Origin: Alphaproteobacteria bacterium UBA6411
GTDB taxonomy: Bacteria > Pseudomonadota > Alphaproteobacteria > CAAGCB01 > CAG-977
Reading direction: 5' to 3'
Assembly: GCA_002438565.1 (NCBI GenBank)
Contig: DJPN01000007.1
Coordinates: forward strand, 62,001 to 126,000
Length of the DNA stretch: 64,000 nt
The notes beneath the pieces are model-generated. The model was not told where the DNA came from and searched no databases. It saw nothing but the letters and a program-made list of their open reading frames with translations. Positions 1 to 9,171 of the stretch are shown here, in pieces. Position 1 is the first letter of the stretch. Each line of letters starts with the position of its first letter. A program made the position numbers and the translations under genes.

Positions 1-935
1 GCATAAGAGCCGCCTTTGGGCAAAGAATGAGTTTTAACCAAATCGTACGCGGCGCGCACCTGCCCGTCATTCAACAACTGGCGGGCGACGGTTACGCGTT
101 CGTTCCACCACTTGTCGCCGCGCTGAACCGCCATGGGAACGGATTTCAGCAGATTGACGGCATCGTCGTACTTGCTTTTGTTTCTCAGCCAGCGCAGTTC
201 GTCAAACAGCAATCCCGTATTTTTTTGCATTTTTTCGGGCAGGCTTTTGATTTTCCGCATGGCATGGGCGTCGTTGTTAATCAAGCCGATGCGGACAACC
301 GCCAGCCTGCGGCTTTCGTCGCCGAGTTCCGGCAACAGTTTTTGCGCCTGTTTCGGCTTGCGTTCGTCCAGCAAAGCCTCCACCCGATTGGCAAAATCGT
401 GCTCATCCAGCAGCAGGCTCAGTTTTTCTTTGACCGCTTGGGTTTCATCGTCGGACAGTTCGCCTTTGGCCCACAGCTGATAAAGCATCGGAACGGCGCG
501 CTCCCATTCTTTTTTGGCCATCAGCAGTTCGGCCTGTTTGACAACGGCCGCGGGCGCGACGGGCGGATGTTTTTTGAACCACTTTGCCAAGGCGGCATCA
601 TCCCCCTGCTCCATCAAAGCCTTTTCCGCATTGCGCCGAATGACATAAATGCGGGGAAAGTGCGCGTTTTTTTTCATAAAACGCTCCATATCCTCAAAGG
701 CGGCACCGCCATCCGCCGCACGGGTCAAGCGCAGCCATTCGACCAGTTTGACAACTTTTTTGTCGGCCGTTTTTTGGGCCAGCTCCCCCGCTTTTTGCCA
801 ATCGTCGCGCAAAGCGGCGTCCACGGCGGCTTTGACGTCGTTCGACCGTGTCAATTTGACGGGAGTGTACGCCGCGGCATTTGCCGACAGCAGGCAAACG
901 CTCAAAAAAACGGAAACGGAAATCCGGAACGGCAC
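1..935 (-). CDS. lytic murein transglycosylase, N-terminal part (runs off window)
   Basis: The minus strand is open from a GTG at 935 to the window edge (about 311 codons). An in-frame TGA just upstream fixes this start, and GAAAGAG lies about 10 nt before it. The product begins with a signal peptide (hydrophobic core with LSVCLLSANAAA, then YTPVKLT) and continues as an alpha-helical, superhelical domain with helix pairs rich in Trp, Lys and Asp, as in the ring part of Slt-type soluble lytic transglycosylases. The catalytic SLT domain would lie beyond position 1. The family cleaves peptidoglycan glycan strands in the periplasm. It is divergent from dapA, a common alphaproteobacterial arrangement. 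The call rests on the helical domain and context only, because the active site is not visible. Confidence 0.7.
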   Translation of the reverse strand, partial: MPFRISVSVFLSVCLLSANAAAYTPVKLTRSNDVKAAVDAALRDDWQKAGELAQKTADKKVVKLVEWLRLTRAADGGAAFEDMERFMKKNAHFPRIYVIRRNAEKALMEQGDDAALAKWFKKHPPVAPAAVVKQAELLMAKKEWERAVPMLYQLWAKGELSDDETQAVKEKLSLLLDEHDFANRVEALLDERKPKQAQKLLPELGDESRRLAVVRIGLINNDAHAMRKIKSLPEKMQKNTGLLFDELRWLRNKSKYDDAVNLLKSVPMAVQRGDKWWNERVTVARQLLNDGQVRAAYDLVKTHSLPKGGSY

Positions 936-1033
936 GGCTTTTCACTCTTTCAAAAAAACAATGGCTAAATTTTATTCTTGTGCTATTTTTTTAAGATACG
1001 GTTAATCAAGACAGTTTTTTTCAAGGAGGCTTC

Positions 1034-1906
1034 ATGTTCCAAGGTTCTTTTACCGCACTGATAACCCCGTTTAAAAACGGGCAAATCGACGACGACGCGT
1101 TCGTCCGCCTTGTCGCCCGCCAAATCGAACTGGGAACAAACGGGCTGGTCGTATGCGGCACAACGGGTGAAAGCGCAACCATGACAACCGAAGAACGCGA
1201 ACATGTCATCGCCTTGTGCGTCAAAACCGCGAATCGGAAAATCCCCGTCATTGCCGGAACGGGAACGAACGACACCGCCAAAACGGTCGAAGCCACACGC
1301 CGCGCCAAAGAATTGGGGGCGGACGCGGCTTTGGTTGTAACGCCTTATTACAACAAACCGTCGCAGGAGGGACTCTACCGCCATTTCAAAGCCGTTCACG
1401 ATTCCGTCGATTTGCCGATAATTCTTTACAACGTTCCGGGGCGGACGGGGGTCTGCCTGTCCGTTGAAACAATCGGGCGGCTGGCGAAGCTTCCGCACAT
1501 TGCGGGCATCAAAGACGCGACGCCCGATTTGCTGCGTCCGATTCAAATCCGCCGCGCCGTTCCCGACACTTTTTCAGTTTTGTCGGGGGAAGATGCAACC
1601 ATCGTCGCCTTTTTGGCGCACGGCGGCAACGGATGCATTTCGGTCACCGCCAACATCGCGCCCAAGGAATGTGCCGATTTGCACAAAGCCTGGGCGCGCA
1701 AAGATTGGGCTGAAATCGCCCGTCTGCGCGATTTATTGCTGGATTTGCATCAGGCGATGTTTGTCGAATCGAACCCCTGCCCCGTCAAATACGCGGCCGC
1801 TTTGCAAGGCTTCGGCGACGGTTCCCTGCGCCTGCCGCTGTGCGAAATATCGGACGCGTCGAAGCAGGTCGTCCGAGGGGCGATGAAAGCCGTTCTGGGG
1901 GAATAA
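1034..1906 (+). CDS. dapA: 4-hydroxy-tetrahydrodipicolinate synthase
   Basis: This 290-residue protein has the usual DapA length and layout. It condenses pyruvate with aspartate semialdehyde in the cytoplasm, the first committed step of lysine and diaminopimelate synthesis. Visible catalytic features are the pyruvate-binding CGTTGES motif (Thr43, Thr44), Tyr132 and Arg137 in YNVPGRTG, and the Schiff-base Lys160 in GIKDAT. The start is preceded by AAGGAGG at a good distance. The stop codon abuts the smpB ATG directly (TAAATG), so the two genes are likely cotranscribed and translationally coupled, as in other alphaproteobacteria. Confidence 0.97.
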   Translation: MFQGSFTALITPFKNGQIDDDAFVRLVARQIELGTNGLVVCGTTGESATMTTEEREHVIALCVKTANRKIPVIAGTGTNDTAKTVEATRRAKELGADAALVVTPYYNKPSQEGLYRHFKAVHDSVDLPIILYNVPGRTGVCLSVETIGRLAKLPHIAGIKDATPDLLRPIQIRRAVPDTFSVLSGEDATIVAFLAHGGNGCISVTANIAPKECADLHKAWARKDWAEIARLRDLLLDLHQAMFVESNPCPVKYAAALQGFGDGSLRLPLCEISDASKQVVRGAMKAVLGE

Positions 1907-2383
1907 ATGAGCCAAAAACGTTCAACCATGATTACACAGGGGACGGTTGCGAAGAACCGCAAAGCCTCTTTCAATTTCGCCATTGAGGAAACCTTCGAGG
2001 CGGGCATCGTTTTAACGGGGGCGGAGGTCAAATCCCTGCGTCTGGGACAGGCCAGCATCAACGAAGCCTATGCCACCGCATCGGACGGCGAGGCGTTTCT
2101 GGTCAACGCGTCCATATTGGAATACGGCTCCATCGGCTATATGAAGCACGTCGCCGCCCGTCCGCGCAAACTGCTGCTGCACAAACGCGAATTGAAACGG
2201 CTGGCGGGCGCGGTCGCGCGCAAAGGGTACACGCTGATTCCGCTTGAAATTTTCTTTAACGCCCGCGGAATGGCAAAGCTGAAACTGGGATTGGGCGTCG
2301 GGAAAAACAAAATCGACAAGCGCGAAGACATCAAAAAACGCGATTGGAACCGTGAAAAACACAGAATTTTAAAGAACGGATGA
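1907..2383 (+). CDS. smpB: SsrA-binding protein SmpB
   Basis: This 158-residue protein carries tmRNA to stalled ribosomes during trans-translation. It shows the family blocks: KNRKASFNF near the N-terminus, GIVLTGAEVKSLR in the beta-barrel, and the positively charged C-terminal tail KKRDWNREKHRILKNG that enters the ribosomal mRNA channel. The ATG directly follows the dapA stop with GGGGG upstream. A second ATG seven codons in (MITQGT) is a possible alternative start. The dapA-smpB pairing is typical of Rhodospirillales and Rhizobiales. Confidence 0.97.
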   Translation: MSQKRSTMITQGTVAKNRKASFNFAIEETFEAGIVLTGAEVKSLRLGQASINEAYATASDGEAFLVNASILEYGSIGYMKHVAARPRKLLLHKRELKRLAGAVARKGYTLIPLEIFFNARGMAKLKLGLGVGKNKIDKREDIKKRDWNREKHRILKNG

Positions 2384-2460
2384 CAGGTTTGTGCTTGATT
2401 TCACGGCGGGTTTGTGCTTTTCTTTGAATATCTTTTGAATTGATTTCGGGAACTTGAAAA

Positions 2461-3405
2461 ATGCAGAAACTGCAGGAAAAACTGAAAGAATTGCTGTTAT
2501 TGTCGGATTCGGACGCGGCGTTGCTGCTGCGCGGCGATTTTAAAACGCTGCTGGCTCATAACAAAGAGGCCGCTGTTCGCACCGCTGTTTGCTACGGTGT
2601 CGTATTTGCCTGCTTTTTGCTGTATATGGCCGTGTTTTCCGTATTCGGCGTTTTGATGAAAATGCTTCTGATTCTCGTCCTGTTCGGATCGTTCGCAGGC
2701 GTCGGCTATGCCATGGGGCTGAAAAAAACGCTGAGCATTACACGCTATCCCGCGATTTTGTATTTTTTGATATTTTTGTTCGGCATTTTGGCGCTGTCAA
2801 TGTTTTCGGACATCACGTCAGAGGGTTCTTTCGTTTCCGAACTGTTCACGGTAATGGTTCTGGGGGGCTTGGGATACGGCGTTTGGGCTTTGCGCGACAA
2901 AGCCGCGTCATTAGGCTGTTCGCTTCACCAGTCGGCTTTGGCCGCGGTCATGGCGGCGTCCTTGATTATGTCGTTTCAGTCGGCTTTCATCCGCTTCGGA
3001 ATCGAACAGGAAATTTCCTACGCCAAACAGCGTGAAGAAGCCCGCCGTATTCGGGAAGCCGAAAAAATGCGGATGAGCTTGGCGTCGTCCAAACCTTGCA
3101 CTTCCGACGAAGAATGTAAAAAGATGAACACCAAGAAAAACACCTATTACGCCGAAAACGAAGAAACGGCGCAAACCATTTGCGAACAGGCGGTTTCCAA
3201 GGAAATCCCCGACAGATTTGAATGGACCGTCGGCGCGAAAGAATACAAATTCACCTCTTATCAAGTCGATGTGCTGAACGATTTGATTACGCTGATGGGG
3301 GACAGGGCTCAGTTGATTGACCGCAACGGCATCAGAACAAAGCTGTCTTACACCTGCAAATTCAATGTCAAATTGAAAACTGCGGCGGCAACGGTTGTAA
3401 AATAG
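2461..3405 (+). CDS. unknown multi-spanning membrane protein
   Basis: The function is not recognised. The 314-residue product has a short cytosolic N-terminal helix (QKLQEKLKELLLL). Hydrophobic segments follow at roughly residues 40-60, 65-85, 100-118, 130-145 and 160-178. After these comes a charged coiled-coil-like stretch (AKQREEARRIREAEKMRM) and a soluble C-terminal domain with four cysteines (CTSDEECKK, TICEQ, YTCKF). The cysteine pairs suggest a periplasmic, possibly disulphide-bonded C-terminus. It is separated from smpB by 77 bp and followed by another small unknown gene in the same direction, so a shared transcript is possible. No transfer signs are seen. Confidence 0.75.
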   Translation: MQKLQEKLKELLLLSDSDAALLLRGDFKTLLAHNKEAAVRTAVCYGVVFACFLLYMAVFSVFGVLMKMLLILVLFGSFAGVGYAMGLKKTLSITRYPAILYFLIFLFGILALSMFSDITSEGSFVSELFTVMVLGGLGYGVWALRDKAASLGCSLHQSALAAVMAASLIMSFQSAFIRFGIEQEISYAKQREEARRIREAEKMRMSLASSKPCTSDEECKKMNTKKNTYYAENEETAQTICEQAVSKEIPDRFEWTVGAKEYKFTSYQVDVLNDLITLMGDRAQLIDRNGIRTKLSYTCKFNVKLKTAAATVVK

Positions 3406-3472
3406 GAAAAAAATCCGCTTGTTTTCGCAATGGCGGACAGACAAACCACTTGAGTTAATTCGGAGAAAAAAA

Positions 3473-3817
3473 ATGGCGCAAACGGCAATAGAAACTGAAG
3501 CCTATTATGATATTCTGGCAAATGCGGACGGAGAGTTGTTGTTTTGCTTGAAAGCGCGCGAAGGCAGCCCCGAACGTCCGCAAATCCTGTTCAACGGTGA
3601 AAACCACGCTTTGTTTTACAGAACCGCGGATCAAATGATTGTGCTGGATTACATTCATCCCGATGTCGCGCCGCTGCTGGCGAAAGTCGACAGCGTGCTT
3701 GTCGCCGAATTCAGCGAACCCGTCGGGGACAACCCGCAAAAAGGCATCGTCCGCGAATATACGGCTTCCGTCCGTCATGTATCCAAACTGCCGCTGTCGG
3801 ATATCAAAAGCTTGTAA
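3473..3817 (+). CDS. small soluble protein of unknown function
   Basis: A 114-residue acidic soluble protein with no signal peptide or membrane segment. The start at 3473 (MAQTAIE) is chosen because CGGAG lies directly upstream. An earlier in-frame ATG would add an N-terminal extension without a ribosome site. The sequence alternates short beta-like stretches (AYYDILANADGELLFCLKA, ALFYRTADQMIVLDYI). It is not recognised as a named family. A strong terminator follows the stop, so it closes the operon beginning upstream. Confidence 0.7.
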   Translation: MAQTAIETEAYYDILANADGELLFCLKAREGSPERPQILFNGENHALFYRTADQMIVLDYIHPDVAPLLAKVDSVLVAEFSEPVGDNPQKGIVREYTASVRHVSKLPLSDIKSL

Positions 3818-3838
3818 ACCACTGATTTATCGTTCTTG

Positions 3839-3873
3839 AATACCCGCTTGATTACCGCAAGCGGGTATTTTTT
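3839..3873 (+). terminator. rho-independent terminator
   Basis: A perfect 12-bp stem (AATACCCGCTTG pairing with CAAGCGGGTATT) with a 7-nt loop ends in a run of six T on the plus strand. It lies about 20 nt after the preceding stop codon. Confidence 0.93.
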
Positions 3874-4017
3874 GTAACAACAAACGAACGACAAAAAAAA
3901 CCACCGTTAAATTTGGCAGCCGTTTCAAAATCCAAAGCTTTGTTTTCGGTTGCGGATTTGCCCGTAAAATGGTATCAAAACGAATGGTCGTTAATTTAAT
4001 AAAATCCGAGGTTCGCC

Positions 4018-4941
4018 GTGCCGGAAATATCCGTTATCATCCCCGTTTACAATGCTGAAAAATATCTGTCCGCCGCCTTGGACAGCGTTCTGGCGCAATC
4101 GTTTACAGATTTTGAGGCGCTTTGCATTGATGACGGTTCAACGGATTCCAGCCCTGCCATTTTGGACGCCTATGCAGCAAAAGATTCGCGCATCCGCGTC
4201 ATCCATCGTCAAAACGGCGGCGGCTCGGCTTCGCGCAACACGGGATTGGAAGCGGCAAAAGGAAAATATATCGCCTTTATGGACAATGATGACTTGTATC
4301 ATCCGGATTGTTTGAAAATTTTGCTGTCCGGCTTTCAAAAACACCCTAAAGCGTGGATTTCCACAGGCACGGTACAAGGGTTCTACGACGGAACGGACGT
4401 TGTTTTTCCGAAAACGGCCAAAATCAAACAAACCGTTTATTCCCGTCCGTTTTTTGCAAAGTTTCTGTTCAAGCGTCACATTCCCATGTTTATGTGGCTG
4501 AAACTGTATAAACGCGACTGTTTTAAAAACATCCGTTTTGCGGATGCCCTGCCCGCTACAAACGACATTTTGCTGAACATGGAAATTTTGCTGCTGGATA
4601 AACCGCTGGTCTGTTCAAACGCCGTTACTTATCTTTACCGCTGGCATCCCGCGCAGCAAAGTCTAAAGCCTTTGAATGAAAAGAGAATCACTGAATTTGC
4701 CGACGCCGCCCGCGCGATTTGCAAACTGGCGCAAAAACAGAGTTTTCTCAAACGCCTTATACTGGAACGCGAAGCCGCCAAATCCGTTTATTCAACATTG
4801 GCGTTGCCGCAAAATCTGACCGATGAACAAAAACGGCTGTGCAAACAGGCGTTCAAAGCGCTGATTGCGGAAAAAATCATCACTCCGTCCCGCCTGTCGC
4901 GCCGGCGTTACCGCGAAATTTTAAAAATCGTTTCCGATTAA
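4018..4941 (+). CDS. family 2 glycosyltransferase
   Basis: This 307-residue GT-A glycosyltransferase probably builds a surface polysaccharide. The N-terminal domain has the GT2 landmarks: SVIIPVYNAEKYL at residues 4-17, CIDDGSTDSS with nucleotide-binding aspartates, and the DXD-like metal site MDNDD near residue 90. The C-terminal third is helical and basic. Translation starts at GTG 4018 with GAGG upstream. The sugar donor and acceptor cannot be inferred. It stands alone and converges on uvrA with a 4-bp overlap of stop codons. Confidence 0.88.
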   Translation: MPEISVIIPVYNAEKYLSAALDSVLAQSFTDFEALCIDDGSTDSSPAILDAYAAKDSRIRVIHRQNGGGSASRNTGLEAAKGKYIAFMDNDDLYHPDCLKILLSGFQKHPKAWISTGTVQGFYDGTDVVFPKTAKIKQTVYSRPFFAKFLFKRHIPMFMWLKLYKRDCFKNIRFADALPATNDILLNMEILLLDKPLVCSNAVTYLYRWHPAQQSLKPLNEKRITEFADAARAICKLAQKQSFLKRLILEREAAKSVYSTLALPQNLTDEQKRLCKQAFKALIAEKIITPSRLSRRRYREILKIVSD

Positions 4942-7712
4942 GGCGACAAATACTTTTTCAAGTACTGCCCCGTATAGCTTTCGGGGCATTGCGCCACCTG
5001 TTCGGGCGTGCCTTCGACAACGATTTGACCGCCGCCGTTGCCGCCTTCGGGTCCCAAGTCAATAATTCTGTCCGCCGTTTTGATGACCTCCAGGTTATGC
5101 TCGATGACAACCACCGTGTTGCCTTGATCGACCAGTTTGTGCAGAACCTCCAACAGTTTGGCAATATCCTCGAAGTGCAGTCCCGTCGTCGGTTCGTCCA
5201 AAATGTACAGCGTCCGCCCCGTGGCTTTTTTGGACAGCTCCTTGGACAGCTTGATGCGCTGAGCTTCGCCGCCCGAAAGGGTCGTTGCAGACTGCCCCAG
5301 CTGAATATAGCCCAAGCCTACCTGCTGTAACAGCTTCAGTTTGTTTTTAATCGGCGGCACGGCGTCAAAGAACGTTATCGCTTCGTCGACCGTCATTTCC
5401 AAAACGTCGGCAATGGATTTTCCTTTGTATTTGACTTCCAAAGTTTCGCGGTTGTAGCGTTTGCCCTTACATTCGTCGCATTGGACGTACACATCGGGCA
5501 AAAAGTGCATTTCGATTTTCAAAACGCCGTCGCCCTGACAGGCTTCGCATCGGCCGCCCTTGACGTTAAAGGAAAAACGCCCCGACTTGTAGCCGCGCAT
5601 TTTGGCTTCGGGCAAAGCGGCGAACCAGTCGCGGATATGCGAAAACAGTCCCGTGTATGTTGCGGGATTGCTGCGCGGAGTCCGCCCGATGGGGGATTGG
5701 TCGATGTCAATGACCTTGTCGATATTCTCCAATCCGGCGATTTTGTCGCACGCCCCCGCCACCAAACGCGTGCCGTTCAAAGCTTTCGCCAATCCCTTGT
5801 ACAGCGTTTCGATGACCAAGGACGACTTGCCGCCGCCCGACACGCCCGTTACGCAAGTAAACGTCCCCAGCGGAAACTTGACGCTGATGTTTTTCAAGTT
5901 ATGCACGCGCGCGCCGACAACTTCCAAAAACTTGCCGTTGCCCGCGCGGCGCTGTTGCGGCACGGGGATTTTCTTCGTCCCCGACAAATAGCGTCCCGTC
6001 AGGCTGTTCAAGTTGTCGGCAACCTCCTGCGGCGAGCCGGCGGCAATGACATTTCCGCCTTTCGATCCCGCCAAAGGTCCCATATCAATCAGCATATCGG
6101 CGGCACGCATCGCGTCTTCGTCGTGTTCGACCACAACCACCGTATTGCCCAAATCGCGCAGGCGGAACAAAGTCGACAGCAAGCGGTCGTTGTCGCGCTG
6201 ATGCAGTCCGATGGACGGTTCGTCCAGCACATACAAAACGCCTGTCAATCCCGTTCCGATTTGCGACGCCAATCGGATGCGCTGGCTTTCCCCGCCCGAC
6301 AGAGTCCCCGACGACCGCCCCAAGGACAAATACCCCAAACCGACGTTAATCAAAAATTCCAGCCGTTCGTTGATTTCGCGCAGGATTCGCCCCGCGATTT
6401 CGCGGCTCTGCGGTTTCAGCTTTTCCCCGACGCGCGAAAACCAGTCGCGCGCCTCGGCAATCGACAAGTTCGTGATTTCGGCAATGTCTTTGCCGTCGAT
6501 TTTGACCGCCAACGCTTCGGGACGCAGGCGTTTGCCGTGGCAAGCTTCACATTCCACGTTGTTTTGGAATTTCTGGATTTCTTCGCGCATATATTCGGAA
6601 TCGGTTTCGATAAAGCGGCGGCTGAGGTTCGGAATCACGCCTTCAAACGTCGGCGTGCCGTACAAAACCGCTTTTTGCGTTTCGGGAGACAAGTCGCACC
6701 ACCGCGCCGACAAATCCAAATTAAACCGGCGGCTCAAGCCGTACAAAGCTTCCCTGTGCCACGGATAGATTTCGCCGTTTGCGCCCGACCACGGAGCAAT
6801 CGCCCCTTCGTCCAACCGTTTTTCCTTGTCGGGAATGACCAAATCGGGGTCGATGTAGAGTTTGACGCCCAAGCCCTCACATTCGGGGCAATAGCCGTGC
6901 GGGTTGTTGAACGAAAACAGGCGGGGTTCGATTTCTTCAATCGTAAAGCCCGAAACGGGACACGAATAGCGCGACGAAAACATCGTTTCTTCGTGTGTTT
7001 CAACATTTTCCGCCACCGCCAGACCGTCAGACAGTTCCAAAGCCGTTTCAAACGAATCCGCCAGCCGGCTTTCAATGCCGTCTTTAACAACGACACGGTC
7101 AACCACGACGGCAATGTCATGCTTGTTGTTTTTGTTCAATTCGGGCACGTCGTCAATGCCGTACACGGTGCCGTCGACTTTCAGTCGTTGAAAGCCCTTT
7201 TTGCGGTAATCGGCGATTTCCTTTTTGTATTCGCCTTTTCTGCCGCGCACCACGGGGGCAAGCAGCAAAAGCTTCGTCCCCTGCGCCATCGCCATCACTT
7301 TGTCCACCATTTGGGAAACGGTCTGGCTTTCAATCGGCAATCCCGTTGCGGGCGAATACGGCACGCCGACGCGCGCCCACAGCAGGCGCATATAGTCATA
7401 AATTTCGGTCACCGTGCCGACAATGGATCGCGGATTGTGCGACGTCGTTTTCTGTTCAATGGAAATCGCGGGGGACAAGCCTTCAATCGAATCGACATCG
7501 GGCTTTTTCATCAAATCTACAAACTGACGGGCGTAAGCGGACAGGCTTTCGACATAGCGGCGCTGTCCTTCGGCATACAGCGTGTCAAACGCCAAAGACG
7601 ACTTGCCCGATCCCGACAAGCCCGTGACAACAACCAGCTTGTTTTTGGGAATGTCCAAATCGATATTTTTCAGATTGTGTTCCCGCGCGCCGCGGATTTT
7701 AATCATATCCAT
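4938..7712 (-). CDS. uvrA: excinuclease ABC subunit A
   Basis: At 924 residues this is the damage-sensing ATPase of nucleotide excision repair. Two ABC modules are visible. The first has Walker A GLSGSGKSSL and signature LSGGESQRIRLASQIG. The second has Walker A GVSGGGKSSL (a Gly for the usual Ser) and signature LSGGEAQRIKLSKEL. Zinc-binding cysteine clusters appear in the first half (CPVSGF, CPECEG and CEACHGKR) and in the second half (CEACQGDG, CDECKGKR). The N-terminus MDMIKIRGAREHNLKNI is canonical. The complementary strand holds a long accidental open frame that mirrors this gene and is not coding. Confidence 0.98.
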   Translation of the reverse strand: MDMIKIRGAREHNLKNIDLDIPKNKLVVVTGLSGSGKSSLAFDTLYAEGQRRYVESLSAYARQFVDLMKKPDVDSIEGLSPAISIEQKTTSHNPRSIVGTVTEIYDYMRLLWARVGVPYSPATGLPIESQTVSQMVDKVMAMAQGTKLLLLAPVVRGRKGEYKKEIADYRKKGFQRLKVDGTVYGIDDVPELNKNNKHDIAVVVDRVVVKDGIESRLADSFETALELSDGLAVAENVETHEETMFSSRYSCPVSGFTIEEIEPRLFSFNNPHGYCPECEGLGVKLYIDPDLVIPDKEKRLDEGAIAPWSGANGEIYPWHREALYGLSRRFNLDLSARWCDLSPETQKAVLYGTPTFEGVIPNLSRRFIETDSEYMREEIQKFQNNVECEACHGKRLRPEALAVKIDGKDIAEITNLSIAEARDWFSRVGEKLKPQSREIAGRILREINERLEFLINVGLGYLSLGRSSGTLSGGESQRIRLASQIGTGLTGVLYVLDEPSIGLHQRDNDRLLSTLFRLRDLGNTVVVVEHDEDAMRAADMLIDMGPLAGSKGGNVIAAGSPQEVADNLNSLTGRYLSGTKKIPVPQQRRAGNGKFLEVVGARVHNLKNISVKFPLGTFTCVTGVSGGGKSSLVIETLYKGLAKALNGTRLVAGACDKIAGLENIDKVIDIDQSPIGRTPRSNPATYTGLFSHIRDWFAALPEAKMRGYKSGRFSFNVKGGRCEACQGDGVLKIEMHFLPDVYVQCDECKGKRYNRETLEVKYKGKSIADVLEMTVDEAITFFDAVPPIKNKLKLLQQVGLGYIQLGQSATTLSGGEAQRIKLSKELSKKATGRTLYILDEPTTGLHFEDIAKLLEVLHKLVDQGNTVVVIEHNLEVIKTADRIIDLGPEGGNGGGQIVVEGTPEQVAQCPESYTGQYLKKYLSP

Positions 7713-7774
7713 TTTCCGCCCTTTCTTAAAACCTCTGGGCAGAATATAGGAGTGTTTTGATTCGATTTAAAGAC

Positions 7775-8239
7775 TTATTGTTGCTGTTTTCCGTAGCCCA
7801 CGCAAATTGTCGGCTTTGTTTGGTTGATATAATTTGTGCAGCGGGCGAATTCCTGATCCTGCAAAGACTGAATCGTTTCGGAAATGGCGGGAACGGCTCG
7901 GACGGCGCGCTGGAACGTCAGCTGAGGATTCTGTTTGCAAAAACGGTTGACGTATTCCAGCAAAGTCCATTCGTTGTCGTTCGGCCCCATGCCGACCAGA
8001 TAGTTCCCGTAAATATCCTGCATCGCGGACACATATCCCATCATAATCGCCGCCAAAGACACAACAGTCTGCTGATCATCCTCCGTCGCCTGCCCTTCCC
8101 CCAGAACGACGCGGGAATACACATCCGTAAAGTCAATACAAGTCGGCAGAGCTTTCACTTCGCGCGCTTTTTGCGCCCAAGCGGAATTTGCCGCAACAGT
8201 CAGTCCGAAAATCAAACCGAACAATTTTGTTTTTGCCAT
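7775..8239 (-). CDS. small secreted protein of unknown function
   Basis: A 154-residue protein with a clear Sec signal peptide (MAKTKLFGLIFGLTVAANSAWA, cleavage after AWA) and a mature domain with four cysteines (TCIDF, RFCKQ, ARCTNYI, TICVGYG). The cysteines suggest a disulphide-bonded periplasmic fold. The ATG at 8239 is chosen because an AAGGA ribosome site precedes it. The family is not recognised, though it resembles small helical Rap1a/HdeA-like periplasmic proteins in size and Cys pattern (inference). It is divergent from the MBL hydrolase gene. Confidence 0.75.
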   Translation of the reverse strand: MAKTKLFGLIFGLTVAANSAWAQKAREVKALPTCIDFTDVYSRVVLGEGQATEDDQQTVVSLAAIMMGYVSAMQDIYGNYLVGMGPNDNEWTLLEYVNRFCKQNPQLTFQRAVRAVPAISETIQSLQDQEFARCTNYINQTKPTICVGYGKQQQ

Positions 8240-8346
8240 TGGCAAGCATCCTTTAAAATAATTGCATCTTTTTAAAAATACCTTTTTTCTTTTTTAACGC
8301 AACACTTTATAATATGTTATGACAGTTTTGTGACCATGAGGAATGA

Positions 8347-9171
8347 ATGAGCGTTGACGTTACTTTCCGCGGAGTGCGGGGCAGTACGCCGTGCTGTTCG
8401 GCGGATTACAACATTTACGGCGGCAACACGTCCTGCGTCGAATTGGACTTTGACGGAAAAATCGTTGTTTTGGACGCGGGAACGGGCATTCGCGCTCTGG
8501 GAAACGATTTGATTCGGCGAAAAATATCCCATGTCGATTTATTGCTGTCTCACGCTCACTGGGATCACATCAGCGGCTTTCCGTTTTTCCGTCCGTTATA
8601 CCGCAAGGACTGCCTCATTGACGTGTATGCGGGCGCGCTGTCCGACGGACAAAGCATGCAATACGCCTTGTCGACGCAAATGTCGTCGCCGTTTTTTCCG
8701 CTGCCGCTAAATAAAATCCCTTCTTCCCTGCGCTTTCACGAAATCGAAAGCGGCGATTCGTTCTCGCTGTGCGCAGGATTGACGCAGGTCAAAACCCTGC
8801 CGCTGAACCACCCGAACGGTGCGACGGGCTTTCGATTGGAATATGACGGAAAATCAATCGCTTACATTTCGGACACGGAACATTATCCCGACCATATCGA
8901 TGAAAACGTGCTGACTTTGGCGCACGGAGCGGATTTGATGATTTACGACGCCATGTTTACGCAGTCGGAATACCCGATTTTCCGCAACTGGGGACATTCC
9001 ACGATTGAAGAGGCCGTCAATGTCGCCCAAGCCGCCGCCGTCAAGCGTACTGCGCTGTTTCATCATTCCCCCGAACACACGGATTCGGACATGCGGGCAA
9101 TCGAACGCTCCGTCCAAACCGAATATCCGAACGTTTTTTGCGCCAAAGAAGGCATGCGCCTGTCACTTTAG
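8347..9171 (+). CDS. MBL-fold metallo-hydrolase
   Basis: This 274-residue metallo-beta-lactamase-fold protein begins with the motif VTFRGVRGSTP, typical of the PhnP/class II phosphodiesterase-like branch. The dinuclear metal ligands are visible as SHAHWDH (HxHxDH, around residue 74), LNHPNG, SDTEH and HHSPEH. The substrate is unknown; phosphodiester or cyclic nucleotide hydrolysis fits this branch. No signal peptide is present, so it should be cytosolic. Its stop overlaps the convergent membrane protein gene by 9 bp. Confidence 0.88.
   Translation: MSVDVTFRGVRGSTPCCSADYNIYGGNTSCVELDFDGKIVVLDAGTGIRALGNDLIRRKISHVDLLLSHAHWDHISGFPFFRPLYRKDCLIDVYAGALSDGQSMQYALSTQMSSPFFPLPLNKIPSSLRFHEIESGDSFSLCAGLTQVKTLPLNHPNGATGFRLEYDGKSIAYISDTEHYPDHIDENVLTLAHGADLMIYDAMFTQSEYPIFRNWGHSTIEEAVNVAQAAAVKRTALFHHSPEHTDSDMRAIERSVQTEYPNVFCAKEGMRLSL

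Noticed and set aside
5481..7760. 759-codon open frame opposite uvrA
   Set aside because: It mirrors uvrA codons on the complementary strand, has no family features and no ribosome site. Similar long mirror frames lie opposite parE (15473-16924) and the sheath gene (30406-31959).
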